DNA of 64,000 nt. Origin: Mesobacillus campisalis (GTDB taxonomy: Bacteria; Bacillota; Bacilli; Bacillales; Cytobacillaceae). Numbering within the stretch: position 1 is the first letter of the stretch; each line of letters begins with the position of its first letter. Both the position numbers and the translations under genes were made by a program. Where the stretch lies: contig NZ_LAYY01000100.1 of assembly GCF_000986785.1 (NCBI RefSeq), forward strand, positions 52,376-116,375, read 5' to 3'. The notes below the pieces were generated by a model that searched no databases, had not been told where the DNA came from, and saw only the letters and a list, made by a program, of their open reading frames with translations. Below, one piece after another: positions 45,762 to 54,106 of this stretch.

Positions 45762-48491
45762 TTATACCTTCGCCTCTTCTTCCATCTTAAGAACTTCCCT
45801 GGTATCCAATAACACCAGGCTGTCAACTACCTGCGTGGCAATCGGATGCTTTCCGTAGTTCTCTTTTAATTTCCAGGTAGTCAAAGTAATTGTTCCTTTT
45901 CCGTATTTCTGGACCATAATCGAACCGCCAACCTGGCCAATCCATCCTTGGAAATAGCCTGAAATGATCTTGGCGGACTGAGCCAGCCCCGGACTCCCGA
46001 ACATATTAATGCTCCTGCGGCTGCCCGGCTTTTTATAATCACTGAAAGGCACGACATAGTCCGGAATCAGCAGGTCGGTTTCCCATCCCATTTCCGGATG
46101 TAAGGGGACTTCAGGGAAAAAGCCCGGATTGACAAAATTAAAGGAAGAAGCCCTTGGCCAGCTCTCCCCGGCCGGAAGCTCCCTGAAGGTAAAGTGTCCT
46201 TTTTCCTCAATCCTGTCTCCTTCTTCGGCAAGAAAAATCACTTCACCGCCATTGCGCACAAAATCGAGAATCTCCTGATCAAGATGATCGGCGATTAAGG
46301 GAACTCCTTGACTTAGGTTACTATTTACTTCATAACCACTTAAAACCAGTTCAGACTGTAGTCTTTCCGATGATTCACGGACGGAAATTTCCCCTTTTTT
46401 CTTTATGTCTCTCGGGGTAATGGTCATTTCTTCCTGATTGACGGCGAGAATTTGATCACCGGCCTTAAGAACCAGTTTGAGTTCATGGAAACCCGCTGAT
46501 TCCACTTCCGGAACCTTGAATGAAATGGCATCTTCAATCTTGATGAGTGGCTCTACGCATGAGCCGATTGGGACCACTCCGCTTACTTCCAGGGTAGGAA
46601 TAGACCAATGAACAGAAGCTTCAAATGATTTCACATCATCATTGCTTATTACGAGGCCTAAGGAAACCTTCTCCCCTGTCCATAGATTATTCGCCATTTT
46701 GTCGACCATCACGATTATAGGACCGTTAAAATCAATCAGGTGCTCGAATCCTTCTTTAGGATTACGGAGATAGTCCAGCCAGCCATTCGTCTCCCACTCG
46801 ATATCCGTAAATTCGGTCACAACATAACCGGCAATCTCCACACGCTTCCTCATTTCTTCAACGATAGATTTCACAGCCCTGAACATCCGCTTCTGCGAGG
46901 CTGCGGCCAAATCTTCAAAGGTATCAAACGTTTCATGCAATTGGTATTTCGTAAAGTTCTCCATTCCTGTAGTTGGCTTTTTATAGTCCTCCTGATGGGA
47001 TTCCTCCCCTTGGTTGATAAACCACCAAGGTTCTTCGCCATAATGTTCTTTCAGCTTGTCAACACTCGGCAGCCCCCATACCCCAAACTCTGAGATAATG
47101 ATGGGTTCTCCGTTGGATTGATATCCATCCACAAAGTTTTTATCCGGATTACCAATCACGAATTCATCCAGGTCTTTTTGCCAAGCTTCAAGCTGGTCGG
47201 GGCAGACAAAGTATCTATGATGGTCGTTAATATCGGTTTTCACATGTGTCCATCCTGAGTTGTCGCAAATGAGTCGTGTTGGATCAAGTTCCTTCACATA
47301 GTCATACATTTCTTCGACATGCTTCTGCTTTACCGGATCATTGGCCAAATCCCACTCCAGGCCCCACTCCTCGTTATAAATGGACCAGATTAAAATCGAA
47401 GGATGGTTAAAATCCCGCTTAATCATCGCCGTCAGTTCATTCTGAAATCTCCTCGTTGCCTGAGGCGTGAATTTCACATAATTTGGGGGTTCGGCCCAAA
47501 TCAGCATGCCCATCCTGTCGGCCCAATACAAATATCTTGGGATTTCCACTTTGATATGCTTTCTAAGAAGATTAAAGCCCATTTGTTTGGCGAGCTGAAT
47601 TTCCTTTTGGATAAAATCATCAGACGGAGCCACATAAACGGTGTTCGGATAAAACGCCTGGTCCAATGCACCTCGGATATATACAGGTTTGTCATTCAAC
47701 ATCATCCGGCCGTCCTCAAAAGAGACCTTTCTCATGCCAAATGTAAAAGTCTTCAAGTCTTCTCCAAATCTGATTTCAAGGTCGTACAAATGCGGATTTT
47801 CCATGTCCCAAAGGATGGGGTTTGGAATGCGAAGAGTATATTCATTCTGGTTCCCAGTAATAGTGGCTGTTTCAGATACAACTGGCCTATCAGCCGAGAG
47901 ATGGTGGCGGACGGCAAATTGAACAGCCGCACTGTTTGAAACATCCCCCCTGATCCGATAGTTCACTTTAATTTCACTTTTATCTATGTCAGGCGTCACC
48001 TGGGCAGCTTCGATAAAAGCAGCTGGCCTGCTTTCTATGTAAACACTTTGCCAGATGCCGCTGACCCTTGTGTACCAGCTTCCCTGCTTGCCAATTGGAA
48101 TCTCCGCATTGTCTTCAGGATCAAAGACCCTCACAGTAACTCTATTTTCTGCATCCTGAACCAGGAAATCAGATATTTCAAATTCAAAAGGAGTAAATCC
48201 CCCTTCATGCTCGCCGACATAATGACCGTTCAGCCATACTCTTGCATGGTAATCGACCGCTCCGAAATGCAGAAAGACCCTGCCTTCTTTACCCAGGAAA
48301 GTGAAGCTTTTCTCATACCAAGCCGCCCCGTTATAACTGATCAGGCTGCCTCCATCCCGTTGCCAAATATGTGGCACGTCTACATCATTTCCTTCAGGAA
48401 TCCCGTTTATCTGCCAGTCCCGCCATTCCCCTTCACCTTTCCTGTCCGGCCTGAAATTCCAGACCCCATCCAAACTTTGAATTTCTCTCAT
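45762..48491 (-). CDS. GH2 family glycoside hydrolase
   Basis: About 909 residues, cytoplasmic. Sugar-binding domain (about 1-165), Ig-like domain, and TIM barrel (about 260-560) with the acid/base Glu in IYNEEWG (about 373) and the nucleophile Glu in IISEFGVWG (about 467). A further C-terminal region of 300 residues is uncharacterised. The NEEWG variant of the family NE motif and the short N-terminus separate it from LacZ; relatives include beta-galactosidases, beta-glucuronidases and exo-galactofuranosidases. With a galactonate pathway downstream a galactose-containing substrate is plausible. GGAGG precedes the ATG at 48491; the in-frame TTG at 48506 is too early. Confidence 0.88.
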   Translation of the reverse strand: MREIQSLDGVWNFRPDRKGEGEWRDWQINGIPEGNDVDVPHIWQRDGGSLISYNGAAWYEKSFTFLGKEGRVFLHFGAVDYHARVWLNGHYVGEHEGGFTPFEFEISDFLVQDAENRVTVRVFDPEDNAEIPIGKQGSWYTRVSGIWQSVYIESRPAAFIEAAQVTPDIDKSEIKVNYRIRGDVSNSAAVQFAVRHHLSADRPVVSETATITGNQNEYTLRIPNPILWDMENPHLYDLEIRFGEDLKTFTFGMRKVSFEDGRMMLNDKPVYIRGALDQAFYPNTVYVAPSDDFIQKEIQLAKQMGFNLLRKHIKVEIPRYLYWADRMGMLIWAEPPNYVKFTPQATRRFQNELTAMIKRDFNHPSILIWSIYNEEWGLEWDLANDPVKQKHVEEMYDYVKELDPTRLICDNSGWTHVKTDINDHHRYFVCPDQLEAWQKDLDEFVIGNPDKNFVDGYQSNGEPIIISEFGVWGLPSVDKLKEHYGEEPWWFINQGEESHQEDYKKPTTGMENFTKYQLHETFDTFEDLAAASQKRMFRAVKSIVEEMRKRVEIAGYVVTEFTDIEWETNGWLDYLRNPKEGFEHLIDFNGPIIVMVDKMANNLWTGEKVSLGLVISNDDVKSFEASVHWSIPTLEVSGVVPIGSCVEPLIKIEDAISFKVPEVESAGFHELKLVLKAGDQILAVNQEEMTITPRDIKKKGEISVRESSERLQSELVLSGYEVNSNLSQGVPLIADHLDQEILDFVRNGGEVIFLAEEGDRIEEKGHFTFRELPAGESWPRASSFNFVNPGFFPEVPLHPEMGWETDLLIPDYVVPFSDYKKPGSRRSINMFGSPGLAQSAKIISGYFQGWIGQVGGSIMVQKYGKGTITLTTWKLKENYGKHPIATQVVDSLVLLDTREVLKMEEEAKV

Positions 48492-48510
48492 TGCTTTTGC
48501 CTCCAAGCTT

Positions 48511-49344
48511 TTATTTAATTCCTGTCATGGTGATTCCTTTGATTATGTGTTTCTGGAACAAGATGAATACAAGTAAAGCCGGCAAACTTGCCAGCATATT
48601 AGCTGCCATCGGAATCGTCAGTTCGGCGGCATATCCACTTTGGAAAAGAGGGATCCCTATTGGTAAAGTCATCATCTTTTCATCACTGATGGCTAGGAAA
48701 GGCCAAAGGAAGTTATTCCATGAACTAATAAAGGTAAAAATACCAAGTGCCGCCATTGAAGAGCGTGATAATGGCAGAAAGATACTCCACCAAATCCTCA
48801 ATTTATTTGCTCCATCCATTTCGGCTGCTTCCACAAGTTCCTTTGGAATCGCATCATAAAATTGTTTTAGAATCAAAACTCCAAGAGGGGCCGCAATGCT
48901 GGGGAAGATGATGGAGCTATAGCTGTTGATAAGACCGCTATCGACCATCATCATAAACAATGGAATAATCGTTGCTTCGGTGGGGACCATAAGCCCTGCA
49001 ATGATGATCCAAAAGACCAGTTTGCTCCCTTTAAACGGAATCCTCGATAACGCAAAAGCGGCCATGGATGTAAGGAGTAAGGTTAATGCAGTCGTAACGA
49101 CCGCTATATAAACACTGTTCCATGTCCATCTCCAAATAGATGCGTTTTCCGAGACATATTGATAGTTGTCCATGGTAAAAGGAGGTTTTATCAATTCAGA
49201 AAGCACGGTCACCGGGCTTCCATCGGGCTTTATTGCGGTAATGACCATCCATAGCATTGGAATAAGCCACACCAGAACGAATGAGTAGCTAAAGATATAT
49301 AGGAAGACCCTTCCGATTTTGACCCTTGTTCTAATTCCTTCCAT
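48511..49344 (-). CDS. Carbohydrate ABC transporter permease (MalG type)
   Basis: A 277-residue CUT1 permease with six membrane segments and an EAA loop (ELVEAAEMDGANKLRIWWSIFLPLSRSSM). Second permease of the transporter in the GH2-galactonate cluster, 18 bases after its partner gene. Confidence 0.93.
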   Translation of the reverse strand: MEGIRTRVKIGRVFLYIFSYSFVLVWLIPMLWMVITAIKPDGSPVTVLSELIKPPFTMDNYQYVSENASIWRWTWNSVYIAVVTTALTLLLTSMAAFALSRIPFKGSKLVFWIIIAGLMVPTEATIIPLFMMMVDSGLINSYSSIIFPSIAAPLGVLILKQFYDAIPKELVEAAEMDGANKLRIWWSIFLPLSRSSMAALGIFTFISSWNNFLWPFLAISDEKMMTLPIGIPLFQSGYAAELTIPMAANMLASLPALLVFILFQKHIIKGITMTGIK

Positions 49345-49362
49345 TTTTCTCCCCTCCTGCTT

Positions 49363-50316
49363 CTAGTCCTTTTTGGCCATAAATTTAAATTGAACAACAG
49401 CGAACAGTACCATAACCAAAAACAGTACATACGACATGGCCGATGCCAAGCCCATTTCATTTGTGCGGAAACCCGTTTCGTAGATGTACTGTACAAGTGT
49501 CCTGGTTGACGTCCCTGGGCCTCCGTTTGTCATCAAGTACGACTGGCCAAATAATTTGAATGAGGCAATGGATTGTAGAACCACCACCAGCAAAATGACC
49601 CCTTTTAAGGAAGGCAATGTAATATAGCGGAAACAGTGCCAACTGTTGGCACCATCTATACGGGCAGCCTCATAAAGGTCATCGGGGATTTCCTGCAGTC
49701 CCGCCAAAAACAGGACCATGTTAAACCCTACCGTCCACCAGACTGTCGCCAGTAGAATCGATAGCCAGGCAAGGTTCGCGCTGTCCAGCCAAAAAATCTC
49801 CTGGGTCACTCCTAATGTTTTTAGAACTGAATTCATTAAGCCTGTGTATGGCTGGAGAACAAATACCCAAATGCTGCTGATTACTGAAATAGAAAGAATA
49901 TGAGGAAGAAAGAATGCCGACCTTAGAAACCCAGTTCCCTTCAATCCTGAATTTACGGTGAGTGCCAAGAGAATTCCTGTAATCACCAATGTTGGGGTTG
50001 AGATAACAACAAAGTAAACCGTGTTTCCCAGGGCCTCCCAGAAAAAGCTGTCTTTAAAAATAGCTGAATAATTGCCTAGTCCTACATAGGTCCTTTCATT
50101 GCCAATCGTCCATTGATACAAGCTGATAATGAATCCCTTGATAATCGGATACAACATAAACCATAAATAGAATAATAGGTAGGGAGAGAGGAACAGCCAT
50201 GCAAACAGATTAAGTGACAATGATTTTTTGTTTGTCAGCAGGCCCGCAACTTTGCTCTTTCTTTTCAGTGGCGCATGTTCCTCCCCATCCTTTGTTACAG
50301 GTACTGTAGGTTCCAC
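49363..50316 (-). CDS. Carbohydrate ABC transporter permease (MalF type)
   Basis: A 317-residue CUT1 permease with an extended cytoplasmic N-terminus (about 35 residues), then six membrane segments and the EAA loop DLYEAARIDGANSWHCFRYITLPSLKG. Partner of the MalG-type permease downstream. No ATPase gene is in the cluster. Confidence 0.92.
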   Translation of the reverse strand: MEPTVPVTKDGEEHAPLKRKSKVAGLLTNKKSLSLNLFAWLFLSPYLLFYLWFMLYPIIKGFIISLYQWTIGNERTYVGLGNYSAIFKDSFFWEALGNTVYFVVISTPTLVITGILLALTVNSGLKGTGFLRSAFFLPHILSISVISSIWVFVLQPYTGLMNSVLKTLGVTQEIFWLDSANLAWLSILLATVWWTVGFNMVLFLAGLQEIPDDLYEAARIDGANSWHCFRYITLPSLKGVILLVVVLQSIASFKLFGQSYLMTNGGPGTSTRTLVQYIYETGFRTNEMGLASAMSYVLFLVMVLFAVVQFKFMAKKD

Positions 50317-50367
50317 TTTGTTTACCTCCTTCTATTAAAACTGCTGCCAAAATCGTTAGAAGAACAG

Positions 50368-50387
50368 GAGCCCCATAAAGGGGCGCC
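50368..50387. other. Hairpin between binding protein and permease genes
   Basis: GAGCCCC-ATAAA-GGGGCGCC just after the binding-protein stop, without a T run; comparable in place to the hairpin at 15069-15101. Confidence 0.5.
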
Positions 50388-50400
50388 CTTAAAGCATTAT

Positions 50401-51696
50401 CTACTTGGAAAGCAAATCATTTACTTCTTTTTCCGCCTTGTTGATCGCTTCTTCTACCGAAGCTTGCCCATTCATCACCAAGTCAAAGTTTGCTCTCAGG
50501 ATGTCTCCAATTGGGAAGAGCTTGTCGGAGTTCGGCATGAAGTTCACTTGATCAACAACCTCAACATATTCACTTCGATACTCTAGTGATTTAAACTCCT
50601 CAGACTCAATCACTTCAGTTTTACTTGGAACGTGACCTGCTTTTGCCCACATAGCTCCATTCTCAGCAAGCCAGTTGGCAAACACAGCAGCAGCTTCCTG
50701 CCTTTTCGGATCATCTTCCTTTTGTACTGGCAACACGAGCGTATGCGAATCTCCCCATGTAGCTTCGTGGTCATATAGCTGCGGAATAGTCATGACACCA
50801 AAATCAAGTCCCTGGTTCTTTTCGAATGTTCCAGTAGACCACACTCCGTTAAAGTTTACTGCACCTTTCCCAGCAGCAAAAATTTCCCCGCCATTCTTGA
50901 CGTTTTTAGGCCAAAGCCCATCCTTATGAACCAAGTCTGAGATAAACTGCAATGCTTCTTTCCCTTTTTCATTGTTAAATGCCGCCTTTTTGCCATCCTC
51001 GCTTAAAAGCTTTCCATCCATCTGGCTGTACAGAGACCACCACATCCAGAAAGGAACATTACCATTGGAAGTCCCAACAAAAGGCATAACATCTGCTGGT
51101 GCTTTCTCTTTAACCTGTTTCAGAAAATCGATGAACCCATCCGCACCTGGTTTGAAATCTGGATTGCCATCCCCATCCAAAAGTCCTGCATCACCAAGAA
51201 TTTTTTTATTGTAAAACATAATCATTGCGTGAGTATCGAGAGGGATGGCCATATGTTTGCCTTCAAAGACAGTTGCATTCAAAATATTTTGGTTGAAGGA
51301 ATCCCATTCAATCCCTGCATTCGGAGCAATCTGGTCAAGCTCGGCAATAAGGTTGGAAGGCGCTAGCTCTCCCAGTTTGGAAGTATGGGCTACGGCAACA
51401 TCAGGCGCTTGCTTTGAGGCAACGGCGGTACGCAGTTTTGTATAATACTCCTCCCACTTAAGATTCAACATTTCTACTTGTATATCGCTGTTAGTTTTAT
51501 TGAATTCAGCTACCATCGCTTTCATGAAATCCCCGTCACCGCCGCTGAACGGAACCCAGTACTTAAGTTGAACAGGTTTGTTACCGCTTTCATTCTTGCT
51601 AGCATCTGATGACGCTGTTTTTTCTGTGCTGCTGCAGCCTGTAAAAACTGATAATACGAAAAGCATAATAACCATTACCAACTTGATCTTTTTCAA
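50401..51696 (-). CDS. ABC transporter sugar-binding lipoprotein
   Basis: A 431-residue family 1 solute-binding protein with lipobox FTGC (Cys about 21). It contains QLKYWVPFSGGDGDFMKAMVAEFNKTNSDIQV, APDVAVAHTSKLGELAPSNLI and NFNGVWSTGTFEKNQG as typical sugar-binding-protein segments. The start is TTG with GGGGGAAAATAGG before it. First gene of the transporter-GH2 unit. Confidence 0.92.
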   Translation of the reverse strand: MKKIKLVMVIMLFVLSVFTGCSSTEKTASSDASKNESGNKPVQLKYWVPFSGGDGDFMKAMVAEFNKTNSDIQVEMLNLKWEEYYTKLRTAVASKQAPDVAVAHTSKLGELAPSNLIAELDQIAPNAGIEWDSFNQNILNATVFEGKHMAIPLDTHAMIMFYNKKILGDAGLLDGDGNPDFKPGADGFIDFLKQVKEKAPADVMPFVGTSNGNVPFWMWWSLYSQMDGKLLSEDGKKAAFNNEKGKEALQFISDLVHKDGLWPKNVKNGGEIFAAGKGAVNFNGVWSTGTFEKNQGLDFGVMTIPQLYDHEATWGDSHTLVLPVQKEDDPKRQEAAAVFANWLAENGAMWAKAGHVPSKTEVIESEEFKSLEYRSEYVEVVDQVNFMPNSDKLFPIGDILRANFDLVMNGQASVEEAINKAEKEVNDLLSK

Positions 51697-51739
51697 CCTA
51701 TTTTCCCCCTTTGAAACATTTGGTAAGATTCTGAATATT

Positions 51740-51769
51740 ACTATAACATGTTTATATGTACTATTACAA
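51740..51769 (-). promoter_or_regulatory. Promoter of the GH2 transporter operon
   Basis: Minus strand: -35 TTGTAA (51769-51764), 18 bases, extended -10 TGT-TATAGT (51745-51740). The half-sites ATTACTA (51737-51743) and TAGTAAT (51776-51782) flank it and may be an operator for the adjacent ArsR-like regulator. Confidence 0.5.
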
Positions 51770-51866
51770 TATATCTAGTAATAAAACAAAAAAATATAAT
51801 AATATTTTTATTGAATAATTAGGTACAGACCCATCCCCAATACCTTAAATTTAGACTTTACTCAGC

Positions 51867-51898
51867 AAATAAAAAAAGCTACCGTTTTTACGATAGCA
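51867..51898 (-). terminator. Terminator of ArsR-like regulator gene
   Basis: Minus strand GCTATCG-TAAAAA-CGGTAGC followed by TTTTTTT. Confidence 0.75.
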
Positions 51899-51926
51899 AT
51901 AATCATCAAAGGTGATTTTTTTTATT

Positions 51927-52844
51927 TTACTCTTTGTGGGAATAGTGAAGTTTCATCATAATTCCTTGTTCGTAGTTCCCAAACCGATGACCGAACAAAT
52001 TGATCCCACCTGCGTTAACCGCGTTTTTTTTCACCCCAAATTTAATAGAGATATAGGGCTTAGCTTGAATGGATAACTCATTAAGGGTAACCTCCGACTG
52101 TTTGACTCCATCAATAAATGAGCCATGCCGATTTATTGTCCAGGTTTTTAACAGTCCATATTGAGTATTTTCTGTTAACCACCATTTTGGAGTCAGAAAC
52201 CCCCGCTCTCCCCCAAAATCACTTGGGCTTGTCCAAGTACCAATTTCAATCCCATTCACCCACACAGTAATATCCGAAGGCCAGTCCAGCTTGTGATAAG
52301 GCGCCTCAGAGCAAAGCTCCGCCATGATTTCCAAACGATCCTCCTTGCCTCCGTAAGGAATCCTGTTTGGAAACCTATATTCGATATAACCGCTTCGAAA
52401 CCAAATCAACTGGGCCTCTTTCCTTTCCGGCTCATAAAAAGATCTCGGCTCATCCATCATTCCTAAAAAGGACGAGTCACTCACAAGACCGCAGGTAGGC
52501 TCAACCTCACAATCAGCAAATTCTCCAATCGGCATATCGATGGTAATAATATTATCATCTATCTGCTCTTCCTTCCTCAAGTTGATCACAATTCGGTCAT
52601 ATTTCTTGGAACTCACCTTCTGCATGCCCCGTCCCGGTACGAGTTCTGTTGAAATCAAGCCTGCTTCCTCGAGCTTTTTAATATTCGTTGCCGCAGTGGA
52701 AAAAGGTAATTCCATCAACTCTGAAAGGTCATTTACATTCATTGGCCCTCTTGTAAGAATATCTAAAATTGTCATTCTGTGTTCATTTGATAGCGCTTTA
52801 CATATCTCAATTGCCTCTCCTAATGTTAATTGCAGCGTCCTCAT
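51927..52844 (-). CDS. ArsR-type HTH regulator with C-terminal sensor domain
   Basis: A 305-residue protein, far longer than the usual 100 of ArsR. Residues 1-85 are a winged helix (AIEICKALSNEHRMTILDILTRGPMNVNDLSELMELPFSTAATNIKKLEEAGLI). The remaining 220 residues are beta-rich (AQLIWFRSGYIEYRFPNRIPYG, DITVWVNGIEIGTWTSPSDFGGERG, YISIKFGVKKNAVNAGGINLFG) and look like a carbohydrate-binding jelly roll. It is located immediately upstream of the GH2/ABC cluster, so it probably senses the imported sugar and controls that operon. The sensor identification is inference. Confidence 0.8.
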   Translation of the reverse strand: MRTLQLTLGEAIEICKALSNEHRMTILDILTRGPMNVNDLSELMELPFSTAATNIKKLEEAGLISTELVPGRGMQKVSSKKYDRIVINLRKEEQIDDNIITIDMPIGEFADCEVEPTCGLVSDSSFLGMMDEPRSFYEPERKEAQLIWFRSGYIEYRFPNRIPYGGKEDRLEIMAELCSEAPYHKLDWPSDITVWVNGIEIGTWTSPSDFGGERGFLTPKWWLTENTQYGLLKTWTINRHGSFIDGVKQSEVTLNELSIQAKPYISIKFGVKKNAVNAGGINLFGHRFGNYEQGIMMKLHYSHKE

Positions 52845-52895
52845 CTAGTTCTCCTCTTCCACCATTTTAGAACATATTACCATAAAGACAGAGAA

Positions 52896-52951
52896 GAAGC
52901 ATGGGAGGTCCTCGTGCTCGTGATTAGGAAGCATAGAACGCCCCCCTGCCT
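52896..52951. repeat. GAACCGTCCCC-family repeat, decayed, copy 9
   Basis: GAAGCATGGGAGGTCCTCGTG and GAAGCATAGAACGCCCCCCTG; both arms have lost core bases. Confidence 0.5.
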
Positions 52952-53015
52952 GAATACATTCCAAATAACAGGGAATAAAAGTCCTGTAAGCCCATTTAGG
53001 AAAGGAGAATGAATC

Positions 53016-53453
53016 ATGTCAATGCCTCCATTTGATCCTTTTAGACAGCTTTCCAACATCCGGAAGGAATTCGATCGCTTCCTCTCGGATTTTCCAGAGA
53101 CTCTGCAGAACGAATTCAACCTTGGCGGCATCCGGGTGGATGTTCATGAAACGGAAAATGAGGTCGTTGCGACTTGCGATATCCCCGGAGTCGAAAACAA
53201 GGAAGATATCCAGATTGTCATCGACAACAACCAGTTGAAAATTAGCGGCACTATTAACCGGGCAAACGAAGTGAGCGATGAGAACATGTATCGCAAGGAG
53301 CGGCTATCCGGCAGCTTCAACCGCACAATTACCCTCCCTGTCGCCGTATCGGAAGAGGGTGTAAAGGCCTCCTATCGAAACGGAGTCCTGGAAGTCAGAA
53401 TGCCCAAGCAGCAAAACAACCCTAAAAAAACCATTGATATCGACTTTCAATAG
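53016..53453 (+). CDS. Hsp20/alpha-crystallin small heat shock protein
   Basis: A 145-residue ATP-independent chaperone. The alpha-crystallin domain (about 38-130) contains GIRVDVHETENEVVATCDIPGVENKEDIQIVIDNNQLKISG, ERLSGSFNRTITLPVAVSEEGVKASYRNGVLEVRMPK; the A-x-x-x-n-G-v-L signature is present. It holds unfolding proteins during heat or envelope stress. AAAGGAGAATGAATC precedes the ATG; no CIRCE element is seen. The stop codon touches a palindromic repeat. Confidence 0.93.
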   Translation: MSMPPFDPFRQLSNIRKEFDRFLSDFPETLQNEFNLGGIRVDVHETENEVVATCDIPGVENKEDIQIVIDNNQLKISGTINRANEVSDENMYRKERLSGSFNRTITLPVAVSEEGVKASYRNGVLEVRMPKQQNNPKKTIDIDFQ

Positions 53454-53522
53454 AGGCAAAGGGACGGTTCTCCCGCTTCATTTCTTTGATAGAATGAGGC
53501 AGGAGAACCGTCCCCGTGTTTT
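53453..53522. repeat. GAACCGTCCCC palindromic repeat, full, copy 10
   Basis: GAGGCAAAGGGACGGTTCTC and GAGGCAGGAGAACCGTCCCC around a TTTCTTTGATAGAA loop, between the convergent hsp20 and DUF2188 genes. Confidence 0.87.
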
Positions 53523-53524
53523 AT

Positions 53525-53761
53525 TTAACCTCTTGGCGGAAAGGCATCGTTGCCGTAGCTGTCTCTCGATTGGATTTTCCCGTCCCTTCCGTGGATGAAA
53601 AGCTCCGATTCTTGTTCTTTTGCCAATTTCCTGGCGTGATTAATTGCTTCCCGCTTTGTTTTGGTTACTTTTGTGGATTCCTCATTCCCTGCGCCGAGGA
53701 CCTTCCACCCGCCTCCTTCATTTGGAGTAACATGCTGGTTTTGTCCCGCCATTCTTATCAT
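53525..53761 (-). CDS. DUF2188 family protein
   Basis: About 78 residues (MIRMAGQNQHVTPNEGGGWKV...). The pattern HVTPNEGGGWKVLGAGNEESTKVTKTKREAINHARKLAKEQESELFIHGRDGKIQSRDSYGND is the complete DUF2188 domain, in which a hydrophilic alpha-beta unit ends in a Gly-Arg-Asp-Gly-Lys-Ile turn and SYGND. Function unknown. GAGGAAGG lies before the ATG at 53761; ATG at 53752 is an alternative. The longer open frame upstream lacks a ribosome site. Confidence 0.83.
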   Translation of the reverse strand: MIRMAGQNQHVTPNEGGGWKVLGAGNEESTKVTKTKREAINHARKLAKEQESELFIHGRDGKIQSRDSYGNDAFPPRG

Positions 53762-53896
53762 CCTTCCTCTTTTAATAGACTCGTTTTCCTTCCCACATGG
53801 AAGCAAGTTCAGATTTCGTTGTTCTTTCACTTCCCCTTCCCCTTAAAAATAAACTAAAATAAATCTGCAGGGCAGTGCAGGAAATGGGGTGTATGC

Positions 53897-54064
53897 ATGT
53901 TAAAGAAAATTCTCCGCATGGTTAAGCAATTTTCGGGAAGTCACAGCGACCGGCACCGGGGCCGCGGGCATAAGCCTTTCCGCAGCAGCAGCTCAGGCAA
54001 GAGAGGCTACAACAAGTATGGCGGCAGCCACCGCTACAAACGCCGCAAATACAGCAGCAGCTAA
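53897..54064 (+). CDS. Tiny basic Ser/Arg/Gly-rich protein
   Basis: A 55-residue protein: MLKKILRMVKQFSGSHSDRHRGRGHKPF, then SSSSGKRGYNKYGGSHRYKRRKYSSS. About a third of residues are Lys, Arg or His, and Ser, Gly and Tyr make up most of the rest, so it should be disordered and bind nucleic acid or an acidic surface. GGGGTG precedes the ATG. A terminator shared with the convergent Ser/Thr kinase gene follows at once. I know no family name. A substrate relationship to the neighbouring kinase is conceivable but unsupported. Confidence 0.65.
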   Translation: MLKKILRMVKQFSGSHSDRHRGRGHKPFRSSSSGKRGYNKYGGSHRYKRRKYSSS

Positions 54065-54065
54065 C

Positions 54066-54106
54066 CAAAAAAATTCTTGTTCCCAAATAGGGAGCAAGAA
54101 TTTTTT
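54066..54106. terminator. Convergent terminator
   Basis: AAAAATTCTTGTTCCC-AAATA-GGGAGCAAGAATTTTTT, near-perfect stem, serving both flanking genes. Confidence 0.88.
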
